From Corynespora cassiicola (taxonomy: Eukaryota > Ascomycota > Dothideomycetes > Pleosporales > Corynesporascaceae): 64,000 nucleotides of DNA. The notes below the pieces were generated by a model. That model was not told where the DNA came from. It did not search any database and was given only the letters and a program-made list of their open reading frames with translations. Every line of letters begins with the position of its first letter. Positions within the stretch are counted from its first letter, which is position 1. The position numbers and the translations under genes are program-made. Below are positions 31,568-42,050 of this stretch, piece by piece. The DNA lies in assembly GCA_022059125.1 (NCBI GenBank), contig JAEUWY010000002.1, forward strand, positions 2,108,001 through 2,172,000. The letters run 5' to 3'.

Positions 31568-34110
31568 GTTGAGATATTTCCACTCTGATGCGATATGACG
31601 GGATCAGAGACAAAAGTGGAAAATTAGAAGTGGTTGACTGAATATAGCAATGGTAGCTTGGCTAGTATTCAAGAGGTGGCTCTGGTTAATGATAAGGATA
31701 GAAAGTAGGAGATGTAGTGGAGCTGGAGAGAGGTGTCATATGCCTGATCCTTACTTGTCGTTTGATGTGCGACGGTGGTCCAGCTTCAGGGTAGTATGTC
31801 TGAGGGTCTCGTTTACCCAAGGCTACGGTTAACTATGAATGCTTTGGTGAAGGTTATTGCACATGTGTCCAAAAGCTGACGAGGATTGGCCCAATAGTGA
31901 GAAGATTCTAACTGCTTCATTGTTCAAAGCAAAGCAAGGAGGCTCCGAGAGTGCCACTCCCAGGTTCACCGACAAAAGTGAGGTGGGCATACCAACATAT
32001 GCCTACAACGGTCCAGTTGTAAAGGTAGCCGTTGCCAGTGCCACCAACTGCACGAGATGGAATCTACACTCATCTGCTTTACTTACCTGGCCAAATCATC
32101 AGGCAGATGTTCCTCCTCAACACCCGTCACATCACGCAACCGAAAAGCTAGCAACATCGCCTTCCGGCCCCAGCCTCCCCATCCACCCTTCCCGACTCAC
32201 GATCCGACATCCATCCGACACCGGCATACGTTTACCACCATCCCCACCAAGATCGGAGCACGCTCATTTCTTACCCTCCTCTCCCCACCGTGCACCCATC
32301 CCACTCTACCCGCCACTCGCCCTGTCAGTCGGCCGCCCAAACTCGCAATCCCGGGCATAACCTCGGTAGCTTCACCCCCGTCCAACCTACCCCATCACAT
32401 CCCCCTCCATTCTATAATTACTCATCTCCATTCATGCCATGGCAAAACCTCTCCAAACCACTGGCGCTTCAACTAGAAAGCGCAGCGAAACATCGAAGCA
32501 AGTAAATAGAGGGCACAAAAAGATCCGTCTATTCCCCGGCACGAGGGCGATGAGAAAAAAAATAAAATAAAAACGGCCCTTCCACCAAGCAACACAAAGT
32601 GGACCTGCCCCAAGAAGCCCCGACCCGCCAAGCCGCGCCGCACTTCTTAAAACGAACAAGGCGGCTCAAAAAACCTGTTCTTAGCATGGCATCTCAGGTG
32701 CAAAGAAAAAAAAAAGAGTGTGAGAAAAAGTCTTGGGCGAGACGGCAGGTCCATCATGGCAAATAGGAAAACCTGGGCGCGAGTAGGCTCAAAGTTATGG
32801 GCTAGCACGGTGGGGTGCTGTGCTCACGTGCGGGCGCGCATTTGGGGGCCATCGGGCCGACAGGCGGGGGGTTCCGTACCTAGGTAGGTAGCTATACGTC
32901 GACTAACCCAGGCTCACGCACGTTGGCAGTACCACGACGGTGAGCAAGATACCTCCCAGCCCACACATACACACAGCGGTCGGGGGCCTATCCAGTCCCT
33001 TTCCCCCCGAGGACGCGCCCAGCACGCAAGGCGTGCAGCTCCATCGGCCGTGAGATTTTGGCGGACATGCAAGCCGGGCAGGACGCACGTACGCTGCTCT
33101 GCAGGAATGGGATAGATTGAATGTAAATGGCGGGGTTATATACGCGACATGCAGCGAACCCGTGTAGAAGGGTTCCAGAAGGAGCAAATTAACGGGAAGG
33201 TGTAGCTTTTGTTCCGACCGCCCTGGCCCTGAGGCCCAGCCTAGCGTTGTATACAACGCGGAGCGGGAGAGGAAGAAGGGGGGCTAGGTACCTAGACGGG
33301 TGGTGGGCAGGTCAGGCGGCTGCTGCACGCACAGCGACCATGCTTTCCCCCCCGGCTGACGACGCGCGAGGAGATGAGATGAGATGTGTATGTGGCACCC
33401 AGCGCAGCACCGCACAGTGGCCCAAACACCCCACGTACCCGTCGCACAAAAAAAGCTCCAGCTTACACACAGAGACATGGGCGAAGGGCCTCTACCAAGA
33501 TGCGCGCTCGTTGCGGGATAGAGTGCTCGTACCCGAGACCAGGTCAGCGAGGCGGGCGGCCGCAGTGTAACCAGGCTCGACGCCCGCCCCGACGGCGCTG
33601 GACGGGCAGGCAGCGTAGCTGTGCAGACACACGCAGACGGCGAGGCTGCGGCGAGGCAGAGAGTAGGATCAACGACTGGGCCGATGACGATCTGCACGGC
33701 GGGGATCCAGGTCGTGCCCCTGGTGGTTGGCGTCTGCCGGCATCGAGCTGCTCTGCGGTGCTCTGCGCTGGATGGAGTACTGAATGACGGACAGCCGTGG
33801 ACCTTGGTTTCTCCCGCCCGTTTCATGAACGGCGTTCGTTTGATTAGACTACGCAGGGCGGGCCGAACAGGCGGTTAGTACGCAGCATACACCCACCCCC
33901 CATGTAAGGCCATGCAGGCAGGCAGGCAGCCAGCCAGCCAGGCTAGTCGGGGTGCTCGCGCGACGCAACCCCATGATTGCGCCGTGGACCGCGGGGGAGA
34001 AGGCTTCCAAAGCAGCATGCCGTGTCCGAGCCGCGAGAGGCCAGGCGGCGGGCAAAAGGACACGGGCGGATGAGCTGGACGCGATGGATTGTGTGTGAGC
34101 AGCAAAGCAA

Positions 34111-34135
34111 GCTGTGCTGTGCTGTGCTGTGCTGA
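34111..34135. repeat. (GCTGT)n repeat
   Basis: About five GCTGT units in the gene-free region. Confidence 0.8.
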
Positions 34136-35200
34136 GCTGTGGGATCCAGCATTGCCCTCTTCAGCCGCCGCATCTGAAACGGCTGGGCATGCCACTCCCC
34201 TTTTGGCTCTGCGCCGCCGCCGCCGCAGGCCCGCTTCGTCAATGCCTGAGCCACTCGTCGCCCGCCGCCCGACCTCACCTCACGCACGCCGTCAATGCAG
34301 CACCGCGACTCTGCAGACAGACAGGACGGCCGCCGTCCAATGTCCTTTGTTCGACCCGTCAGCAGTAGCACCACCGCTGCATCCCTCGCAGGGCAAGACC
34401 GCCGGCTTGGCCGCCTGCCTGCTTGATTCAATCTCGCCGACCCGTGACGAGCCAGAACAAACAACCTCCGAACCCGGGCCTCCCTCCATGCTACCACTAT
34501 CCGCTGATCCCCCGCCCCATGCCCTGCCCCCCCCCCCCCCCCTTCTCTGGCCCGCCAGTCCCCGGCGTGCGCTCGCTCGGAAACGCTGCTCCAGCTTGAT
34601 TCGCCCTCGCCCGTTTCGACAGCGCGTTTGTTCCTGCGTGTGGTGAATGTCGCCTGTCTGCCAATCCTTGTCTGTGGTGCTGCACAATGCCTAACAGCGT
34701 TGCCCTTCAATCCCTCGCCCCTGGTGGGTGTCCCGCTGTGATTCGACAATCCACAGCCCTGTGCTGAGCATATGCCCAATGCCAATGCGGGTACTACATA
34801 GCCCGCACCCAGTGCCCTCACTCACTCGCCAGTCAGCGCCGCCTCCGCCTCCGCCCCCATCACGCCCAACCCCCCCGGTCACGCATGCGCGCACCCCTAG
34901 CTCACCCCCCCGGCAAGGTGACGGCGGGCGAGCCGGATCCCAGGTCCCGGTAGTTCGATTACAATATAAGAAGGGCGAGCTCCGTACGCGGGGGGCTATA
35001 CGAACATCCGCCTTTCGCTTTTCCTGCTAGTGTACTTTTTGTTGGTTGCTAGACAAGCTCTCTTGTCTCTTTACTTCTTTTATTATATTTGCCGACGCCT
35101 TATTTAGTAGGAGCTCGGAATTACGCCATCGGTACCGTTGTTGCCGTCGCCCGCCAGCCACGCACACGCTGTCGTTACCCGCCCAGGCACTTCCAAGGTT

Positions 35201-35211
35201 CATATAAAAGG
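35201..35211 (+). promoter_or_regulatory. TATA-like element of the lactonase-like gene
   Basis: CATATAAAAGG lies about 145 bp upstream of the ATG at 35357 and is followed by CT-rich sequence typical of fungal transcription start regions. Confidence 0.5.
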
Positions 35212-35356
35212 TTCCCGGAAGCTCCCCCCCATCGAGACGGAACATCATTGTGCACAACCATCTCCCCTCTCGGGACCTCCCAATTGAATACTTGAACACT
35301 TTCTTCCCTCCCTCCCTCCGACTCAAACATCCACACATTCCGATCCACATCCCGCA

Positions 35357-36553
35357 ATGGCCCTCAACCGCCTCCTCCTGGCCTCCCTGGCCACATCCGC
35401 CGCCTCCGCAACAAAGCTCTGGGTAACCTCCTACGCCGCCCCCAACGAGCCCCTCGGCAAGATCACCACGCTCGAGCTCTCTGCCAACGGCAGCAGCGTA
35501 TCCACTCTCTCCACCCTCTCCACGAACCAGGAATGCGGCAGCGCGCCCACATGGCTGGACCTCTCGCTGGGCAACGGCCGCATCGTGTGCGTCGACGAGG
35601 GCTTCGCCACGCCCAATGCCTCCATCGTGACGCTCGAGATCGCCGCTGACGGCAGCTTGACGGCCGTCGGCAAGGCAGACACCATCCAGGGCCCCGTGTC
35701 GACGCAGTTCTACAACAACAACACTGCCGTCGCGCTCGCCCACTATGGCGGCAGCGCCATTTCGACCTTCAAGGTCGCCCCCGACGGCAGCTACGCGCCG
35801 CTGCAGAACTTTACCTTTGCCATTACCCCGGGCCCGCGGCCCGAGCAGGAGGCTTCGCACGTGCACCACTCCGTCATCGATCCGACGGGCCAGTACATTG
35901 TGTTCCCGGACCTAGGCGCCGACGCGACGTACGTGTACGCCGTGGACAAGTCGACGGGCAACCTCAAGCAGCTGGAATCCATCAAGGCGCCCAAGCCGGG
36001 CTACGGCCCGCGCCACGCCACCTTCTGGGTGTCGTCCAACAAGAAGACGTACCTGTTCGTCATCAACGAGCTGGCGAACCGCATCGTGAGCTACGCCGTC
36101 GATTACAAGCGCGGCGGCGGCGTGTCCTTCAAGCAGGTCGACGAAGTTGGCCTGTACGGCGACAAGCCCGACCCCGAGGGCACGCGCGCGGCCGAGATCA
36201 GCGTCTCGCCCGACAACAACTTCATCATCGCCTCCAACCGCAACGCCACCATCGCCGAGGTCGCAAACCCGGACCCCAGCAACAGCACCCAGGTCCCCAG
36301 CGACTCGCTCGTCACCTTCAAGCCCTGCAAGGACGGAAAGCTCACCTTTGTGCAGCTCGCCCCCTCGGGCGGAAAGTTCCCCCGCCACTTCAAGACCAAC
36401 AAGGACGGCTCGCTCATCGCCATTCCCAACCAGAACAGCGGCAACGTCGACGTGTATGCCCGTGATGTCAAGTCTGGAAAGATTGGCGACCGTCTGGCCT
36501 CGGCCTTTGGCTTTGCTGGCGGTCTGACCAACGTCCAGTGGGGCGAGGAGTAG
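35357..36553 (+). CDS. Secreted lactonase-type seven-bladed beta-propeller protein
   Basis: Predicted 398-residue single-exon protein of the 6-phosphogluconolactonase/carboxy-cis,cis-muconate cyclase (Lactonase) family. A signal peptide (MALNRLLLASLATSAASA) indicates secretion. Propeller motifs follow, including SAPTWLDLSLGNGRIVCVDEG, GPVSTQFYNNNTAVALAHYGGSAIS, HVHHSVIDPTGQYIVFPDLGADATYVYAVD, GYGPRHATFWVSSNKKTYLFVINELANRIVSY, AAEISVSPDNNFIIASNRN, and KFPRHFKTNKDGSLIAIPNQNSGNVDVYARD. HVHHS, PRHATF and PRHF supply the His/Arg residues typical of the family's central pocket. Several N-glycosylation sites are present. Secreted members are common in fungi and their substrates are mostly unknown; enzymatic activity is inferred. 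Confidence 0.88.
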   Translation: MALNRLLLASLATSAASATKLWVTSYAAPNEPLGKITTLELSANGSSVSTLSTLSTNQECGSAPTWLDLSLGNGRIVCVDEGFATPNASIVTLEIAADGSLTAVGKADTIQGPVSTQFYNNNTAVALAHYGGSAISTFKVAPDGSYAPLQNFTFAITPGPRPEQEASHVHHSVIDPTGQYIVFPDLGADATYVYAVDKSTGNLKQLESIKAPKPGYGPRHATFWVSSNKKTYLFVINELANRIVSYAVDYKRGGGVSFKQVDEVGLYGDKPDPEGTRAAEISVSPDNNFIIASNRNATIAEVANPDPSNSTQVPSDSLVTFKPCKDGKLTFVQLAPSGGKFPRHFKTNKDGSLIAIPNQNSGNVDVYARDVKSGKIGDRLASAFGFAGGLTNVQWGEE

Positions 36554-36861
36554 ACGGAGAATATGGTATGGACGGAATGACAAAAAAGAAAAGAAGAGCA
36601 AGGAACTGGAGGACGAATTGAGATACCCAAGTGAATGCATCTCGCCATGTTGTTTTCTTTCTAACGCGAGAATGTGGGTTTTTTTAAAACAACCTAGACG
36701 TCATATATTTTTTTTCTTAACTTGAAGAGGACAAATTTTGGAGAGCAAAACAAAGTGCCTAATCTGTGACGTTGAACCAACGCCGCGCTAGCGGTGTATG
36801 TGATATTGAGGAGTAAAATCAATCAAGAAATGTGATAGCGTATTGTTACAGACTTACAAAA
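36554..36861. other. Convergent 3' spacer
   Basis: 308 bp between the lactonase-like gene and the HAD gene, AT-rich with T runs near 36675-36715. It holds both 3' UTRs. Confidence 0.6.
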
Positions 36862-38143
36862 CTACGGCTTCCACTGCTCCTGAGCGACGGCCCAATTGAC
36901 GGCGTCGAGCACGTCACCGACAATCTGGTTCGGGACGTGGTTCGGCGTGGTGCCAGCGACGTAGACGCCCGTCGAGACGAGGATGCTAGCCCAGTCCGTG
37001 CCATGGGGGCTCTGGTAGCTGTTCCCGCCCAGGATGTCGCTCTCGGGGTTGTCCCCGACCATGTAGACGCGGCGCAGGTTCCCGACGGCTCCGTCGTATG
37101 CACGCAGGAGATCCTTCCTGTGCGCAATCAGGCGCTTCTCGGCAAACTCATAGGTGGGGCGGTGCGGCTTGCCCATGACAATCTTTTGCAGCTGCACGCC
37201 CTGCTTCTCGCCGCCCGTGATGGCCGCCCATATCCCCTCGAGAGCCTCCCTGAAGCCGCCTTGGCCCAGTCGCGGGAGGTGGTACTTTGCAGCCCACAGC
37301 AAGTCGGGGTTGGAAAAGTAGAGCGGCGGCTGGTCGTCTTGCTGGTACCCGCGGTTCGGCAGAGAGGCGTTTCCGTTCTTTTCGGAGAGGGTGCCTAGGA
37401 TTCCGTTCTTCGAGAGAAGGACATCCTTGATGATCTGCGCGTCCAGTCCCCAGTCGCGAGGGTCGTTGTACACAAAGACGGCGTCGATCTTGAGTGAAGT
37501 GGACGGCGAGGAGGGGTCGATGGGGGCGGGTAGCGGGCGCGTGAAGCTCTTGTAGTAAGGCAGCAACTGCTGTGAAAAAGGCCATACGTCTGGGTATGCC
37601 GCTAGAATGTCTCCTGGCGTGACCACGGTCTTGAAACCGTACTTCTCGGCCACTATGCGGCATTTATCTTCGTCACCCCCAACAACCATGACCGTCTTGT
37701 TCTTGTACTGGTCCATGTCTGCAAAAGGCGTGTGGCTCTGCACAAACATGCTGGTGCTCAGAGATACCTCGAGCTTCTTGCTCAGATCGTTCACGCGCTC
37801 CGACTCATGCTTGCCTCCGCCGTTGGTGAGTAGAATGAAGGGGATCCGCTGCGATTGCAGATAGGAGAGGGCTTGGTGGGCGCGTGGCAGTGGGTCGGAG
37901 CTCCGAACAAGAACTCCATCGATACTTCAAACGGTCAGTTATGGGTATAGAAACGCGAAAGTCTTGCTTGCCTTACTCAAATGCAAAGGCGAATTCTGGG
38001 ACGTTGGACGGAGGGGTAGCGACGGATTGGAGGCCGCGCCATGAGGACTGACTACACGGGGCCAGGCACTGTGGTCTCACCAGAAAGGGGCGGTTCCTAG
38101 ATAGTAGCCTGGATATCGTCCTTGAAGGTGTCTTTGAAGCCAT
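36862..38143 (-). CDS. Mitochondrial HAD-superfamily hydrolase (CECR5/YKR070W-like)
   Basis: Predicted 409-residue HAD hydrolase. Exons on the minus strand: 37977-38143 and 36862-37924, joined inside the catalytic motif. The N-terminus (MASKTPSRTISRLLSRNRPFL) is an Arg/Ser-rich mitochondrial presequence. Motif I FAFDIDGVL contains nucleophile D56 and D58. Motif II is FILLTNGGG. The later lysine region is MGKPHRPTYEFAEKRL and motif III is RVYMVGDNPESDILGGN, whose Asp residues bind Mg. This organisation matches the class IIA HAD family of yeast YKR070W and human CECR5 (HDHD5), whose substrate is not established. All four HAD motifs are intact. A 399-bp spacer separates it from the divergent Zn2Cys6 gene. 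Confidence 0.9.
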
Positions 38144-38542
38144 GGTGGCTGTCGTTTGGCGTTATCGGGTGACGGAGGGAGTGTCTCGGTAGTCCGCACA
38201 TGGGGAGCTCTGAGTGGGTCCGACGCTTTGCTACGGCAGACCGCACAAGCCAAAGGCGCAGACGCGGGGTTAGTCAGCATCACCACGCATCTACCATGGA
38301 ATGCAGGCGACTGCGTGCGCAGGTGTGGCAACCATCTTTTCTACCCGAACCCTTCTCCTAACGAGTACACTTCTGCTCCAAGCGATGCCCAGAGGCTCTG
38401 CTGACGGGCGTGTGTAGATCCCAGGGCAGTCACCAACTAGCTCGCGCGTCAGTGGAGCTCAGCCACGTTCCTAACAACCTCAAGAAGCCAGGGATCCCTC
38501 AAGGACACTGCTGCATCCTTTGATTCTGTAATCACAGCTGCC
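38144..38542. promoter_or_regulatory. Bidirectional promoter HAD/Zn2Cys6
   Basis: 399-bp spacer between divergent start codons. No coding sequence is supported. Confidence 0.6.
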
Positions 38543-40984
38543 ATGACGGAGACAAGTCCTTCCTCCCTTTCCGAAGGTAGTAGCGCACCCCCCATCGTAC
38601 CCTCGGTGGAACTCCTCGGTCGAGCGCCGATCAAGAGAGCTCGCCCACAGCTAAGCTGCACCCCGTGTCGCCAAGGGAAGCTCAAGTGCAATCGTGAACA
38701 CCCCGTTTGTGACCAATGTGCCAAGCGGTCCAAACACGATGCTTGCCACTACGTTCCACCGCCGCCCAAGAACAGACAAGCGCAGAACATGCGTGGCCGA
38801 ATCAAGAATCTGGAGAGCCTCGTCGTCAACCTGATCAACCAAAAGGCGCAGGAGCAGGAAAGCACCGGAAACGGCCCTCAGATTCCAACCCACTCGAGCC
38901 GTGCAGCTGGAGAAGTGATTCGCGGGGCAAGCATCGAACCCGATGCTGAGACATTTGGTCAGCTCCATATCAGCAACTCTGGAAACGAGACCAGATACGT
39001 TGGCGCCGGTCATTGGTCCTCGCTCCTCAAAGAGATTGAAGAGGTCAAAGATAGCCTAGAGTCGGATGATGAAGATGAGTCCCCGGAAGAAGTATGGGAT
39101 CATGCAAACGCTCGCTCAACCGTCACCTTTGGCGTGCCAAGACCAATCACAAAGGCCCAGCTGATACAGGAGATGCCTCCCAAAGCAGAAGTCGACAGGC
39201 TGCTACCGCTATGGTTCAACTCTGCCGATCCACTCTTGTACATTATCCATGCCCCCACTTTCCAAGAGGAGTACAAACAGTTCTGGAATGATCCGAATTC
39301 GATGCCAGTGATGTGGATTGCTCTGCTATACAGTGCCATGGCACTTGGAATCATCCTTGGCCCGCGAAACCCCGGGATGAATGCTCAAGTCACCGCACAT
39401 AGTGACGCATCAGATTCGCCCTACGGCAAGAGTGATTACTTGGGCAACTCGGTCAACAAGTTTCAGCAACTAGCTTCTTCTGCCTTGGTTTTGGCTGATA
39501 TTGCGAAATCACAGCCTTATACTTTGGAGTCTTTGATGATCTATGGAGAATGCGAGTTTCTTCGCAGAGATGACAACCATTCCAAGATCTGGCTCATGAA
39601 TGGTGTCACTCTCAGAGTCGCTATGCGCATGGGATATCACAGGGATCCCAGCAACTTCAAGGGCATCTCTCCCTTTCACGGCGAAATGCGGAGGCGTGTG
39701 TGGCATGTGCTCAATATGATGGATACTCTGGTCTCCTTTGCCATTGGACTCCCGACATTGTTACGCCGCGTGGAGAGCGACGCCCGCGCACCCCACAACT
39801 ACATCGACTCGGACATATCCCCGTCAATGAACGAGCTGCCAAGGGAACGCCCCGCTACAGAAATTACGCCCGCAACATACACAATCGCAAAGTCCAGGGT
39901 TTGCGTCGTTTTCGCCGAGGCGGCCGAGCTCTCTCAAAGAGTCATCCCACCAAAACACTCAACAATCATGGAGCTAGACCGGCGACTTGAGGAGGCGCAT
40001 GACTTGATTCCTGAAGGAATGCGTGTCCGCCCAATGGAAGACTGCATCACGGAACAACCCGTACTGATCATGAGCAGGTTCAACATCGAGGTTCTTTATC
40101 AGAAAACAAGACTCGTTCTGCATCGAAACTATCTTACAGCTGGTCAGACGGACGCCAGATTTGCAGAGTCGAGAAAAATCTGTGTGAACGCGGCCCTGAA
40201 ACTTCTCAACTACCACGACATAATTTTTCACGCTTGCCAACCTGGTGGACAGTTGAATAAGGTCTGGTGGTACATGAGTTCCTTGCAAGCTTATGACTTC
40301 CTGCTGGGCGCCATGATCTTGTGTCTCGAGTTGAACCATCTACGCACTGCTGGCGATACATCGCCCAGGACACAGGAATTGTTGGGGGTCCTTGAGAACA
40401 CTTACTCGATATGGGCAAATCACCCTAATCGCTACAGAGAATCAGTAAGGGGGGCCGAGATTCTCAAAACGATGCTGAAGAAATGTTCCGCACCCGTCGC
40501 ATCCGAGCCAAATGTCCAAGATACGGCTCAAAATGGATATCAGAACAGTATGGCTAGACCGCTGCCGAAAGAAGTAAATGGTAACACTTCACCAGATATC
40601 GGAAATCTGCCCCCTACTGGGCTAACACCCAACCCGATGCCAGAGGGACTCCCACCTCAGATCTGGGGATCCTGGGCTCAGCCCGATGCGCCATCACTCG
40701 AAATGCCTGATATTCCTTCAGAGATAGACTGGGTAAGGTGCTTCACTCGGACATCTTTCGCTCGCGCTAACGTCGCTTAGACACTTTGGGATTCCACGAT
40801 GCAGGGCCACAACAATATGATGCCCCAGCAAACCTGGGGCATGAACAACGCCACCATGGAATCTTGGATCGGGGCTACTGCAGATGTGGACAACATGCTT
40901 GATAGTGGCTTTCACGACTTCCGCGACCCGCTGAATGTTTTCTCTGCCACGGGCTACATCCCTCAGGATTTCCAAACGAGTTAA
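38543..40984 (+). CDS. Zn2Cys6 fungal-specific transcription factor
   Basis: Predicted 797-residue binuclear zinc cluster regulator. Exons: 38543-40732 and 40781-40984, with a 48-bp intron. The DNA-binding cluster has C39, C42, C49, C56, C59 and C68 (CX2CX6CX6CX2CX8C; CTPCRQGKLKC...VCDQCAKRSKHDAC). It is followed by a short coiled coil (MRGRIKNLESLVVNLINQK) for dimerisation. The middle homology region (fungal-specific TF domain) spans about 210-600, with LLPLWFNSADPLLYIIHAPTF, ALGIILG, MRMGYHRDPSNFKGISPFHGEMRRRVW and LLRRVESDARAPHNYIDSDI. The C-terminus is Pro/Met/Gln-rich, perhaps an activation region. Target genes cannot be read from the sequence; it is divergent from the HAD gene, but co-regulation is only a guess. 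Confidence 0.92.
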
Positions 40985-41900
40985 CATCTTTTCGAGTGTG
41001 CTCCCAAGATGTATTCTTTCCCCTTATATCAAGCATCAAGCAAGATTACAGTCACTCTGAACATACTAAACTGTATGCTCTCAAGTTTCAATTCATATAT
41101 GCAGCCAAGCTTACCGCATCAAACAGGAAATTTAGGCTTCAGTGCTGAGGCGTCAAATCATTTTAGGGCGTCTGCATATCTCTGAATTCGATTCAGGGCG
41201 TTGATCCCATTCAACTCTAGTCTGGTCTAGATGTCAGCCTCAACATCTTGGTTCTCGCTAGTTTTGTCAGCGGGTGCACGTTGTTGCTTCCCACGAGCTC
41301 TGTGCTACCGGTGGACCATGCGGAAGCCACCGCAGGGCGATTGGGCCTGGGATTTGTCGGCTTTCCTTCTAGAATCTCTGGAAAAAAAACCATTTTTCTT
41401 CGGTAATCTTGTTCCTAGGTCCCAGAATCGGGTTGTCTTGGAGCCAAAAGGCAGGTAGTTCTCCTGTGGACCGTCCTAGAACCATCAAGAAAGGGGTTCA
41501 TCCACCAATAATCGGCCTCTATCCGTTTTTGGCTCTTCACAATCTCCTTTTCTTGGATGTTTATAGCCAATGGTTGCGTCGATGCTGGCGAGAACAATAG
41601 TAAGAAGAACAATACTAGGGGCGCATCAACCCTTGCCACACGAACTCCCCCACCACCAGCCCACCCTTCATTCCCCTATCTTTCTTTGACGTAAGTCCGT
41701 ATTACCATATCTCTTCGCCCTTTGAGGATTGCAATCTTCAAAGCGGGGTATCCCAAAGATCTCGCACCTTTCGCGCCTTCAAAAATGCATAAATACCTCC
41801 AACGACCCCCGTCCCGAAGATCGCATCCCACCCACCAGAACATCCAATCATTACAACAACACCAAACACTCCTTCTAAACCCACCAACCACACAATCAAA
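40985..41900. promoter_or_regulatory. Spacer upstream of the CaaX-repeat peptide gene
   Basis: About 900 bp. It includes the 3' UTR of the Zn2Cys6 gene and the promoter of the small peptide gene, with a TATA-like CATAAATA at 41788-41795 followed by a C/A-rich leader. No other gene is supported. Confidence 0.55.
41788..41795 (+). promoter_or_regulatory. TATA-like element of the peptide gene
   Basis: CATAAATA lies 106 bp upstream of the ATG at 41901. A C/A-rich, G-poor leader follows and the start context is CAAAATGTC, a good fungal initiation context. Confidence 0.5.
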
Positions 41901-42050
41901 ATGTCTGGACCCAAGCCCGGAGCTAGCTGCATCATCATGAGGGGCCCCAAGCCAGGAGCCAGCTGCACCGTCAGCAAAGGCCCTAAGCCAGGAGCCAGCT
42001 GCACCGTCTGCAAGGACCCCAAGCCCGGATCCTCATGTACCGTCATGTAA
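41901..42050 (+). CDS. 49-residue four-repeat CaaX peptide precursor candidate
   Basis: A 150-bp frame (ATG 41901, TAA 42048-42050) encodes a peptide that is almost entirely four tandem 12-residue units. Each starts (G/D)PKPG(A/S)SC. The Cys at positions 10, 22, 34 and 46 each open a CaaX-like tetrad: CIIM, CTVS, CTVC and, at the extreme C-terminus, CTVM. The three internal tetrads are each followed by one basic residue (R, K, K) and then the next unit. M, S and C are the final residues preferred by protein farnesyltransferase. There is no signal peptide, as in a-factor-type lipopeptide pheromone precursors. The nearest described analogue I know is the h-type precursor of Trichoderma, with repeated CTVM units. 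Function is inferred; alternatives are a non-pheromone prenylated peptide or a thiol/metal-binding peptide (Cys at 37 too). TATA-like element, leader and start context support expression. Confidence 0.7.
   Translation: MSGPKPGASCIIMRGPKPGASCTVSKGPKPGASCTVCKDPKPGSSCTVM
41907..42050 (+). repeat. 36-bp tandem repeat, four copies
   Basis: The peptide gene consists of four 36-bp units (last one shorter) at about 41907, 41943, 41979 and 42015, each starting near GGNCCNAAGCC. Copies differ mostly at third codon positions and in the last codons of each unit, which suggests selection on the PKPG(A/S)SC core. Confidence 0.85.

Larger units (their letters stand above)
31568..35356. other. Long gene-free GC/C-rich region
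   Basis: 3.8 kb without a supported gene. It contains C-rich intergenic sequence (32160-32420), (GCTGT)n at 34111-34135 and a 16-C run at 34527-34542. Several Ala/Arg/Pro-rich frames of up to 292 codons are composition artefacts. The last few hundred bases carry the promoter of the lactonase-like gene, with a TATA-like CATATAAAAGG at about 35201-35211. Confidence 0.5.

Noticed and set aside
33943..34821. 292-codon minus-strand frame
   Set aside because: Gly/Arg/Ala-rich composition typical of open frames in GC-rich non-coding DNA; no domain, no coherent hydrophobic pattern, overlaps other such frames.
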